From positions 96,362 to 160,361 of the forward strand of contig NZ_LKEH01000018.1 of the NCBI RefSeq assembly GCF_001642795.1: a stretch of DNA of 64,000 nt, given 5' to 3'. The translations under genes and the position numbers were made by a program. Below are positions 57,096-64,000 of this stretch, piece after piece (position 1 is the first letter of the stretch; each line of letters opens with the position of its first letter). The notes beneath the pieces were generated by a model that saw nothing but the letters and a program-made list of their open reading frames with translations, was not told where the DNA came from and searched no databases. The DNA is from Pseudomonas viridiflava. GTDB taxonomy: Bacteria; Pseudomonadota; Gammaproteobacteria; Pseudomonadales; Pseudomonadaceae.

Positions 57096-59882
57096 ATGGG
57101 CGAACTGGCCAAAGAAATCCTCCCGGTCAATATCGAAGACGAGCTGAAGCAGTCCTACCTCGACTACGCAATGAGCGTTATCGTCGGTCGAGCTCTGCCG
57201 GATGCGCGCGATGGCTTGAAGCCCGTGCACCGGCGCGTGCTGTTCGCAATGAGCGAACTGGGCAACGACTGGAACAAGCCATACAAGAAATCCGCCCGTG
57301 TGGTTGGTGACGTGATCGGTAAGTACCACCCGCACGGCGACACGGCTGTCTACGACACCATCGTCCGTATGGCTCAGCCGTTCTCGCTGCGTTACCTGCT
57401 GGTCGACGGTCAGGGCAACTTCGGTTCGGTCGACGGCGACAACGCTGCAGCGATGCGATACACCGAAGTGCGCATGACCAAGCTGGCTCACGAGCTGCTG
57501 GCCGACCTGCACAAGGAAACCGTGGACTGGGTGCCGAACTACGACGGCACCGAAATGATCCCCGCGGTCATGCCGACCCGTATTCCCAACCTGCTGGTCA
57601 ACGGCTCCAGCGGTATTGCCGTGGGCATGGCGACCAACATTCCGCCGCACAACCTCGGTGAAGTCATCGACGGTTGCCTGGCGCTGATCGACAACCCCGA
57701 GTTGACGGTCGACGAATTGATGCAGTACATCCCGGGCCCCGATTTCCCGACGGCCGCGATCATCAACGGTCGCGCCGGCATCATCGAAGCCTATCGCACC
57801 GGTCGCGGCCGCATTTATATGCGTGCCCGCTCGATCGTCGAAGACATCGACAAGGTCGGCGGACGTCAGCAGATCGTCATCACCGAACTGCCGTACCAGC
57901 TGAACAAGGCGCGTCTGATCGAGAAGATCGCCGAGCTGGTCAAAGAGAAGAAGCTTGAAGGTATCACCGAACTGCGCGACGAGTCCGACAAGGACGGCAT
58001 GCGCGTGGTTATCGAGCTGCGTCGTGGCGAAGTGCCTGAGGTCATCCTCAACAACCTCTACGCCCAGACCCAGCTGCAAAGCGTGTTCGGCATCAACATC
58101 GTTGCGCTGATCGACGGCCGTCCGCGGATCCTGAACCTCAAGGATTTGCTGGAAGCTTTCGTTCGCCACCGCCGCGAAGTCGTCACCCGCCGTACCGTAT
58201 TCGAACTGCGTAAAGCCCGTGAGCGTGGCCACATCCTTGAAGGTCAGGCGGTTGCGCTGTCCAACATCGATCCGGTCATCGCCCTGATCAAGGCCTCGCC
58301 GACTCCTGCCGAAGCCAAGGAAGCGCTGATCAACACGCCTTGGGAATCGAGCGCCGTGGTCGAGATGGTCGAGCGTGCCGGTGCCGATTCGTGCCGCCCG
58401 GAAAACCTCGATCCTCAATACGGTCTGCGCGAAGGCAAGTATTTCCTGTCGCCGGAGCAGGCACAGGCCATTCTGGAACTGCGTCTGCACCGTCTGACCG
58501 GTCTGGAACACGAAAAGCTGCTGGGTGAGTATCAGGAAATCCTGAACCAGATCGGCGAGCTGATCCGCATCCTCAACAGCGCCACGCGCCTGATGGAAGT
58601 GATCCGCGAAGAGCTGGAACTGATTCGCTCCGAATACGGCGATGCCCGCCGCACCGAGATTCTCGATGCGCGTCTGGATCTGACCCTGGGTGATCTGATC
58701 ACCGAAGAAGAGCGTGTCGTGACCATTTCCCATGGCGGCTATGCCAAGACCCAGCCTCTGGCGGTCTATCAGGCGCAGCGCCGTGGCGGCAAGGGCAAGT
58801 CGGCCACCGGCATCAAGGATGAGGATTACATCGCTCACCTGCTGGTTGCCAACAGCCACACCACGCTGCTGATGTTCTCCAGCAAGGGCAAGGTGTACTG
58901 GCTCAAGACCTACGAGATTCCGGAAGCGTCCCGCGCCGCCCGTGGTCGTCCGCTGGTCAACCTGCTGCCGCTGAGCGATGGCGAATACATCACCACCATG
59001 CTGCCGGTCGACCTGGAAGCCATGCGCAAGCGGGCTGACGAAGAAGGCGAAGCCCTCGAAGGCGAGCTGGTTGATGACGCGGAAAACAGCAACGAGACCG
59101 AAGAAGAGCGCAAGGCGCGCGTCAAGGCTGCTGACAAGAAGAAGGCTCCTTTCATCTTCATGTCTACCGCCAACGGTACAGTCAAGAAAACTCCGCTGGT
59201 GGCGTTCAGCCGTCAGCGCAGCTCCGGCCTGATCGCACTTGAGCTGGACGAAGGCGACATCCTGATCTCCGCCGCCATCACCGACGGCGAGCAGGAAATC
59301 ATGCTGTTCTCCGATGGCGGCAAGGTCACACGCTTCAAAGAGTCCGACGTTCGCGCCATGGGCCGTACGGCTCGCGGTGTACGCGGCATGCGTCTGCCGG
59401 AAGGTCAGAAACTGATCTCCATGCTGATCCCGGAAGAAGGCAGCCAGATTCTGACGGCCTCCGAGCGCGGTTACGGCAAGCGCACGGCGATCTCCGAGTT
59501 CCCTGAGTACAAGCGTGGCGGTCAGGGCGTTATTGCCATGGTCAGCAACGAGCGTAACGGCCGTCTGGTCGGTGCGGTTCAGGTGCTCGACGGTGAGGAA
59601 ATCATGCTGATTTCCGACCAGGGCACATTGGTTCGTACCCGCGTCGGCGAAGTGTCGAGCTTGGGCCGTAACACTCAGGGCGTCACCCTGATCAAGCTGG
59701 CCAGCGACGAGAAACTGGTCGGTCTGGAGCGTGTTCAGGAGCCATCGGAAGTCGAAGGCGAAGAGCTGCTCGAGGGCGAAGAGGGCGTTGATGCGCTGGT
59801 CGCTGACGTTTCTGAATCGGACGATGCCGGTGAAGACCTGCAGGTGGACGCCGCATCGGATGACGATGACTCGCAAGGCTGA
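57096..59882 (+). CDS. gyrA: DNA gyrase subunit A
   Basis: Breakage-reunion subunit of gyrase; 928 aa from ATG 57096 ([12 protein letters not shown]). Catalytic Tyr122 in [12 protein letters not shown]. Quinolone-resistance region reads GDTAVYD with Thr83 and Asp87, the usual wild type for Pseudomonas. The C-terminal pinwheel domain contains the GyrA box QRRGGKG and ends in an acidic tail (about 890-928). An insertion rich in Glu/Lys (about 650-690) is typical of pseudomonads. It is followed by serC after 210 bp. Confidence 0.97.
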   Translation: MGELAKEILPVNIEDELKQSYLDYAMSVIVGRALPDARDGLKPVHRRVLFAMSELGNDWNKPYKKSARVVGDVIGKYHPHGDTAVYDTIVRMAQPFSLRYLLVDGQGNFGSVDGDNAAAMRYTEVRMTKLAHELLADLHKETVDWVPNYDGTEMIPAVMPTRIPNLLVNGSSGIAVGMATNIPPHNLGEVIDGCLALIDNPELTVDELMQYIPGPDFPTAAIINGRAGIIEAYRTGRGRIYMRARSIVEDIDKVGGRQQIVITELPYQLNKARLIEKIAELVKEKKLEGITELRDESDKDGMRVVIELRRGEVPEVILNNLYAQTQLQSVFGINIVALIDGRPRILNLKDLLEAFVRHRREVVTRRTVFELRKARERGHILEGQAVALSNIDPVIALIKASPTPAEAKEALINTPWESSAVVEMVERAGADSCRPENLDPQYGLREGKYFLSPEQAQAILELRLHRLTGLEHEKLLGEYQEILNQIGELIRILNSATRLMEVIREELELIRSEYGDARRTEILDARLDLTLGDLITEEERVVTISHGGYAKTQPLAVYQAQRRGGKGKSATGIKDEDYIAHLLVANSHTTLLMFSSKGKVYWLKTYEIPEASRAARGRPLVNLLPLSDGEYITTMLPVDLEAMRKRADEEGEALEGELVDDAENSNETEEERKARVKAADKKKAPFIFMSTANGTVKKTPLVAFSRQRSSGLIALELDEGDILISAAITDGEQEIMLFSDGGKVTRFKESDVRAMGRTARGVRGMRLPEGQKLISMLIPEEGSQILTASERGYGKRTAISEFPEYKRGGQGVIAMVSNERNGRLVGAVQVLDGEEIMLISDQGTLVRTRVGEVSSLGRNTQGVTLIKLASDEKLVGLERVQEPSEVEGEELLEGEEGVDALVADVSESDDAGEDLQVDAASDDDDSQG

Positions 59883-59906
59883 GCAGTGAAGTAAGTAATA
59901 CCGTCG

Positions 59907-59956
59907 AGGGCTGGCTCGTCTGTAAATGCATGTGCATTTCAGGCAAGTCCAGCCCT
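59907..59956 (+). terminator. Long stem-loop after gyrA (terminator candidate)
   Basis: AGGGCTGG pairs with CCAGCCCT, enclosing a second hairpin AAATGCA-TG-TGCATTT. No U-run follows, so termination is uncertain. Confidence 0.5.
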
Positions 59957-60004
59957 TGCGCCATTCGGCCTGCTCTACGGGCGAATCGGAATGCCTGCCG
60001 AAGC

Positions 60005-60039
60005 GGGCGGAGACCGAAGCTGCGGTTTCGTCTCTGCCC
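60005..60039 (+). other. Leader hairpin upstream of serC
   Basis: GGGCGGAGACCGAA and TTCGTCTCTGCCC pair with one bulge and one wobble, about 55 bp before the serC ATG. It could influence serC expression; no leader peptide rich in Phe or Ser is visible. Confidence 0.4.
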
Positions 60040-60092
60040 GGCCTGTGCAGGGAAAGTGCGTACAGACCCAAACGTATTTGACGAGAGTGGAT

Positions 60093-61178
60093 ATGAGCAA
60101 GCGAGCCTTTAACTTCTGCGCAGGTCCTGCTGCGCTTCCTGAAGCTGTTCTGCTGCGTGCCCAGGCCGAACTCCTGGACTGGCACGGTAAAGGCCTGTCG
60201 GTTATGGAAATGAGCCATCGCAGCGATGAGTTCGTCTCAATCGCCACCAAGGCCGAGCAGGATCTGCGTGACCTGCTGTCCATTCCCTCCAATTACAAGG
60301 TGCTGTTCCTGCAGGGTGGCGCCAGTCAGCAATTCGCGCAGATCGCGTTGAACCTGCTGCCCGAGAACGGCAAGGCTGATTACATCGATACCGGCATCTG
60401 GTCGCAGAAGGCGATTGAAGAAGCCTCACGTTACGGTGCTGTCAATGTCGCGGCCAGCGCCAAACCCTACGATTACTTTGCCATTCCCGGCCAGAACGAG
60501 TGGAAGCTGTCCAGGGACGCTGCCTACGTCCACTACGCGCCGAACGAGACCATCGGCGGTCTGGAATTCAACTGGATTCCGGAAACCGGTGACGTGCCGC
60601 TGGTCGCTGACATGTCTTCGGACATTCTGTCTCGCCCTGTGGATATCTCCCGGTTCGGCATGATCTACGCCGGTGCGCAGAAGAACATCGGTCCAAGCGG
60701 CATCGTGGTGGTGATCATTCGCGAAGACCTGCTGGGACGCGCGCGCTCGCTGTGCCCGACCATGCTCAACTACAAGGTCGCGGCCGATAACGGCTCGATG
60801 TACAACACCCCGCCGACGCTGGCCTGGTACCTCTCGGGTCTGGTCTTCGAGTGGCTCAAGGAGCAGGGTGGCGTCGAGGCCATCGGCAAGCTCAACGACA
60901 TCAAGCAGCGCACGCTGTACGACTTCATTGATGCCAGCGAGCTGTACAGCAACCCGATCAACAAGCCGGACCGCTCGTGGATGAACGTGCCGTTCCGTCT
61001 GGCTGACGATCGTCTGGACAAGCCGTTCCTGGCCGGTGCCGACGCTGCGGGTCTGCTTAACCTCAAGGGCCACCGTTCGGTCGGTGGCATGCGCGCGTCC
61101 ATCTATAACGCAGTGGACATCAATGCGATCAACGCACTGGTGACCTACATGAAAGACTTCGAGAAGGAGCACGGCTGA
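60093..61178 (+). CDS. serC: Phosphoserine aminotransferase SerC
   Basis: PLP aminotransferase of serine and pyridoxine synthesis. ATG 60093 gives 361 aa from MSKRAFNFCAGPAALP. PLP lysine K197 in YAGAQKNIGPSG; FLQGGASQQFA and HRSVGGMRASIYNA are conserved. Upstream in-frame codons from 59991 are unconserved. The stop overlaps the pheA start by one base: serC heads the aromatic supraoperon. Confidence 0.95.
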   Translation: MSKRAFNFCAGPAALPEAVLLRAQAELLDWHGKGLSVMEMSHRSDEFVSIATKAEQDLRDLLSIPSNYKVLFLQGGASQQFAQIALNLLPENGKADYIDTGIWSQKAIEEASRYGAVNVAASAKPYDYFAIPGQNEWKLSRDAAYVHYAPNETIGGLEFNWIPETGDVPLVADMSSDILSRPVDISRFGMIYAGAQKNIGPSGIVVVIIREDLLGRARSLCPTMLNYKVAADNGSMYNTPPTLAWYLSGLVFEWLKEQGGVEAIGKLNDIKQRTLYDFIDASELYSNPINKPDRSWMNVPFRLADDRLDKPFLAGADAAGLLNLKGHRSVGGMRASIYNAVDINAINALVTYMKDFEKEHG

Positions 61179-62272
61179 TGTCCGAACAGGAACTCAAGGC
61201 GCTGCGCGTCCGTATCGACAGCCTCGACGAAAAGGTTCTGGAGCTGATCAGCGAGCGTGCCCGCTGTGCGCAGGAAGTTGCGCGGGTCAAGATGTCTTCC
61301 CTGGCGGAAGGCGAAGCGCCTGTGTTCTATCGTCCTGAGCGTGAAGCGGCAGTGCTCAAACGTGTCATGGAGCGCAACCGCGGCCCGTTGAGCAATGAAG
61401 AGATGGCGCGTCTGTTCCGCGAAATCATGTCTTCGTGCCTGGCGCTTGAGCAGCCGTTGAAGGTTGCCTATCTCGGCCCGGAAGGCACGTTCACCCAGGC
61501 TGCTGCCATGAAGCACTTCGGTCATGCCGTCATCAGTCTGCCGATGGCAGCCATTGATGAAGTGTTCCGTGAAGTGGTTGCCGGTGCCGTGAACTTTGGC
61601 GTCGTACCGGTGGAAAACTCCACCGAAGGTGCGGTCAACCACACCCTCGACAGCTTCCTCGAACACGACATGGTCATTTGTGGCGAAGTCGAGTTGCGCA
61701 TTCACCACCACTTGCTGGTCGGCGAAAGCACCAAGACCGAAAGCATCTCGCGGATCTACTCTCACGCCCAGTCGCTGGCCCAGTGCCGCAAGTGGCTGGA
61801 TGCCCATTACCCGAACGTGGAGCGCGTCGCTGTGGCCAGCAATGCCGAAGCGGCCAAGCGGGTGAAGGGTGAGTGGAATTCCGCGGCCATTGCCGGTGAC
61901 ATGGCGGCAGGCCTTTATGGTCTGACGCGTCTGGCCGAGAAGATCGAAGACCGTCCGGACAACTCCACGCGTTTTCTGATCATCGGCAGTCAGGAAGTGC
62001 CTCCGACCGGCGACGACAAGACCTCGATCATCGTGTCGATGAGCAACAAGCCGGGTGCGTTGCATGAACTGCTGGTGCCGTTCCATGAGAACGGCCTGGA
62101 CCTCACGCGCATCGAGACCCGTCCCTCACGCAGTGGCAAGTGGACCTACGTGTTCTTCATCGATTTCGTCGGGCATCACCGGGATCCGCTGGTCAAGGCG
62201 GTGCTGGAGCAGATCAGTCATGAAGCCGTTGCCTTGAAGGTGCTGGGTTCCTACCCGAAAGCGGTTCTTTGA
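61178..62272 (+). CDS. pheA: Chorismate mutase / prephenate dehydratase PheA
   Basis: Bifunctional enzyme of phenylalanine synthesis; 364 aa. AroQ-type chorismate mutase at about 1-90 (LRVRIDSLDEKVLELISERA), prephenate dehydratase at about 95-275 (YLGPEGTFTQAA, VPVENSTEGAVNHTLD, the catalytic NSTRFLIIG), and ACT domain to the end (NKPGALHELL, LTRIETRPSRSGKW) for phenylalanine feedback. Complete. Downstream, where hisC2 normally lies in Pseudomonas, only 87 bp separates it from tyrA. Confidence 0.95.
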   Translation: MSEQELKALRVRIDSLDEKVLELISERARCAQEVARVKMSSLAEGEAPVFYRPEREAAVLKRVMERNRGPLSNEEMARLFREIMSSCLALEQPLKVAYLGPEGTFTQAAAMKHFGHAVISLPMAAIDEVFREVVAGAVNFGVVPVENSTEGAVNHTLDSFLEHDMVICGEVELRIHHHLLVGESTKTESISRIYSHAQSLAQCRKWLDAHYPNVERVAVASNAEAAKRVKGEWNSAAIAGDMAAGLYGLTRLAEKIEDRPDNSTRFLIIGSQEVPPTGDDKTSIIVSMSNKPGALHELLVPFHENGLDLTRIETRPSRSGKWTYVFFIDFVGHHRDPLVKAVLEQISHEAVALKVLGSYPKAVL

Positions 62273-62283
62273 GGGGGCGTTAC

Positions 62284-62355
62284 ATGAGTCATCTGTTTAT
62301 CGCCCTCGAGCGTCATGAAAGCCGTCCGGGCTTTCAGGCAGTCGCACGTGGTTGA
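62284..62355 (+). CDS. 23-codon ORF between pheA and tyrA (possible hisC2 remnant or coupling leader)
   Basis: ATG at 62284 with a GAGGGGG ribosome site 7 bases upstream, TGA at 62353-62355, 4 bases before the tyrA ATG. The peptide starts MSHLFIALERHE and ends QAVARG. In other pseudomonads hisC2 (an aminotransferase starting MSxxFLALA and, from memory, ending in LARG) fills this place, so this ORF may be the two ends of hisC2 joined by an internal deletion. It could equally be a leader that couples translation into tyrA, whose own ribosome site is weak. Both readings are inference. Confidence 0.45.
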   Translation: MSHLFIALERHESRPGFQAVARG

Positions 62356-62359
62356 AGTC

Positions 62360-63952
62360 ATGTCAGAACAAGCGACCGGTCCGGTCATCGGTCGTCTGGT
62401 CGTCGTCGGTCTGGGGCTGATCGGTGGTTCGTTCGCCAAAGGTGTTCGTGAAAGCGGTCTTTGCCGGGAGGTGGTCGGCGTCGATCTGGACCCGCAGTCG
62501 CGCAAGCTGGCTGTGGAGTTGGGTGTTGTAGACCGCTGTGAAGAGGATCTTGCGGCCGCTTGCTGCGGTGCCGATGTCATTCAGCTCGCAGTCCCTATTC
62601 TGGCGATGGAAAAGCTGCTGGCGTTGCTGTCGCCTCTGGATCTGGGCAACGCTGTGTTGACTGATGTCGGCAGCGCCAAGGGCAATGTCGTGCGAGCGGC
62701 GCGTCAGGCGTTTGGTCGCATGCCATCGCGCTTCGTGCCGGGGCACCCGATTGCCGGTTCCGAGCAGAGCGGAGTGGAAGCGTCCAATGCCGGACTGTTT
62801 CGCAGGCACAAGGTCATTCTGACGCCGTTGGCTGAGACTGATCCTGACGCTGTGACGCTGGTGGATCGCCTGTGGTCGGCTTTGGGCGCTGATGTCGAGC
62901 ACATGCAGGTCGAGCGCCACGACGAAGTGCTGGCGGCGACCAGTCATTTGCCGCACCTGCTGGCGTTCGGGCTGGTGGATTCGTTGGCCAAGCGTAATGA
63001 AAACCTCGAAATATTCAGGTATGCCGCCGGTGGTTTCCGGGATTTCACCCGCATTGCGGGCAGTGATCCGGTCATGTGGCACGACATTTTTCTGGCCAAC
63101 CGTGACGCAGTCTTGCGCACGCTGGACACCTTTCGCGCCGACCTGGATGTTCTGCGCGATGCCGTGGAGGCCGGTGACGGTCATCAATTGCTGAACGTGT
63201 TCACGCGCGCCCGGGCGGCCCGTGAGCATTTCGGCCGGATTCTGACGCTTCGCGCCCGCGGGGAGGCCCGTTCGTCTGGAGTGGCCGGGGTGCAGGGTGC
63301 TGCGGTGGGTGCGGCAAGTCACCGTATCGAAGGCCCGGTTGATGCCGCTTCGGCCGCGCTGTTCATGGTGGCAGCCTCCATTCACGAGGCCATTGATCTG
63401 TTGCTCGTGGGTGTCAGCATGAACGATGCCTGTATTGGGGTAATCGACATCCTGCGCCTGCTGGGCGCCGATATCGTGCTGCATGATGTCCGTGAGCAGG
63501 CGGGTGAAACCGTCGCGGATGTGCATGTGCGCTCCGCGCGGCTCAGGGGGGCGGATATCCCTGAAGCGCTCGTCCTGCTGGCGCTCGACGACTTTCCTGT
63601 GCTGTGCATTGCCGCAGCCTGCGCAGAAGGGCGTACCATTCTGCGCAGCGCGCAAGAGCTGCAGGGCGACGAGCTAGAGACGGTACGGCTGATTTCAGAA
63701 GGGTTGAGCGTGCTGGGTATCGAGGTTGAGCCTGCACCTGATGGCCTGATTATCGAAGGGGGAGCCATCGGCGGTGGCGAGATCGATGTGCGCGACGATC
63801 AGAGTATCGCCATGGCCTTCAGTGTGGCTGCATTGCGGGCCTCGGGGCCTGTACATATTCATGACTGCGCAAATGTCGCTCCATCGTTTCCCAATTTTCT
63901 GGCGCTGTGCGCTCAAGTCGGCATGCATGTAGCGCAAGAGGACACAAAGTGA
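62360..63952 (+). CDS. tyrA: Prephenate/cyclohexadienyl dehydrogenase TyrA fused to a truncated AroA domain
   Basis: From ATG 62360 the protein has 530 aa; ATG 62315 would add 15 residues. Residues 10-300 are a complete TyrA: NAD motif GLGLIGG (17-23), DVGSAKGNVV, GHPIAGSEQSGVEA (128-141), ATSHLPH (193-199), YAAGGFRDFTRIAGSDPVMW. In Pseudomonas TyrA is normally joined to a full EPSP synthase (about 745 aa in all). Here, after a short Gly/Ala linker (301-320), only the second AroA domain remains (about 321-530, VIDILRLLGADI, CAEGRTIL, FSVAALRASG, HDCANVAPSFPNFL). Missing are the KSxSHR, GNSGT, SAQVKS and PTRDHTE regions. KESDR has become DELET (437-441) and HGDHR has become RDDQS (478-482). 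Asp410 and Glu438 remain. TyrA activity is expected; EPSP synthase activity is not. It overlaps cmk by 4 bases. Confidence 0.9.
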   Translation: MSEQATGPVIGRLVVVGLGLIGGSFAKGVRESGLCREVVGVDLDPQSRKLAVELGVVDRCEEDLAAACCGADVIQLAVPILAMEKLLALLSPLDLGNAVLTDVGSAKGNVVRAARQAFGRMPSRFVPGHPIAGSEQSGVEASNAGLFRRHKVILTPLAETDPDAVTLVDRLWSALGADVEHMQVERHDEVLAATSHLPHLLAFGLVDSLAKRNENLEIFRYAAGGFRDFTRIAGSDPVMWHDIFLANRDAVLRTLDTFRADLDVLRDAVEAGDGHQLLNVFTRARAAREHFGRILTLRARGEARSSGVAGVQGAAVGAASHRIEGPVDAASAALFMVAASIHEAIDLLLVGVSMNDACIGVIDILRLLGADIVLHDVREQAGETVADVHVRSARLRGADIPEALVLLALDDFPVLCIAAACAEGRTILRSAQELQGDELETVRLISEGLSVLGIEVEPAPDGLIIEGGAIGGGEIDVRDDQSIAMAFSVAALRASGPVHIHDCANVAPSFPNFLALCAQVGMHVAQEDTK

Positions 63953-64000
63953 AAATCAAAGCACCTGTTATAACCATCGACGGACCCAGCGGCTCCGGCA
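63949..64000 (+). CDS. cmk: Cytidylate kinase, 5' end only
   Basis: GTG start at 63949 overlapping the tyrA stop (GTGA). The visible 17 codons read VKIKAPVITIDGPSGSG, the start of the CMP kinase P-loop (GPSGSGK). The gene runs off the window. Place after tyrA-aroA is the Pseudomonas supraoperon order (cmk-rpsA next). Confidence 0.88.
   Translation, partial: MKIKAPVITIDGPSGSG

Noticed and set aside
57330..57365. Thr83 in the GyrA quinolone region as a resistance mutation
   Set aside because: Thr at position 83 with Asp87 is the normal Pseudomonas state, not a resistance change.
57069..60218. 1049-codon open frame antisense to gyrA
   Set aside because: Shadow of gyrA caused by codon bias; no start context and no recognisable domain.

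Overview
This 64 kb window is chromosomal DNA of a fluorescent-type Pseudomonas. It most likely belongs to the P. syringae complex. The evidence is gene content and order (gacS-cysM-rlmD-relA-mazG, purN-purM, a long vitamin B12 block, fumC-bolA-trhO-ABC-rbdA, ubiG-mupP, mtaD/mtnA, gyrA-serC-pheA-tyrA-cmk), high GC with strong G/C third-position bias, and short dispersed palindromes of the Pseudomonas REP/BIME kind. Most of the window is core genome. The assignment comes from family recognition and remembered synteny, not from a search.

Layout. 0-9.4 kb: the GacS sensor kinase (minus), then cysM, rlmD, relA, mazG and a DUF2058 gene (plus), and a 59-codon minus-strand gene. 9.4-11.6 kb: a repeat-rich patch carrying an intact IS4-family element with terminal inverted repeats and an 11-bp target duplication. 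11.6-14.0 kb: DUF3108, purN and purM (minus). 14.4-19.7 kb: DUF2066, an AI-2E/PerM transporter, hda, a sirtuin and two NlpC/P60 lipoproteins. At 19.7 kb lies an inverted near-copy (about 210 bp) of the repeat at 9.7 kb. 19.9-21.3 kb: a sorbosone/PQQ-type dehydrogenase lipoprotein (minus). 21.4-30.6 kb: a cobalamin riboswitch followed by ten tightly packed B12 genes (cobO, cobB, bluB, cobD, cobC, cobQ, cobP, cobT, a ribazole phosphatase, cobS). 30.6-35.3 kb: an MFS transporter, a 40-codon membrane peptide, a periplasmic glutathione peroxidase, a FadL porin and two conserved hypotheticals. 35.3-36.7 kb: a lower-GC accessory-looking island with a small membrane protein. 36.7-42.8 kb: rmuC, a 40-codon gene, an ACP-like protein without its serine, a DTW protein, an EamA transporter, an oxidoreductase and fumC. 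42.9-51.7 kb: DUF2059, bolA, trhO, a DsbA-like protein, an ABC exporter, an RbdA-like GGDEF-EAL protein, a TenA-like protein and a diguanylate cyclase. 52.0-56.8 kb: yciK-mupP-ubiG (minus) and the divergent mtaD/mtnA pair. 57.1-64.0 kb: gyrA, serC, pheA, a tyrA gene fused to a cut-down aroA, and the start of cmk.

How genes work together. The cob block takes corrinoid from cobyrinate diamide through adenosylation, aminopropanol attachment, DMB synthesis and nucleotide-loop assembly, under one B12 riboswitch. gyrA-serC-pheA-tyrA-cmk is the Pseudomonas aromatic amino acid/serine supraoperon. Here the usual hisC2 is missing, and the EPSP-synthase half of TyrA-AroA has lost its whole first domain and several active-site residues. 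This is the most unusual feature of the window.
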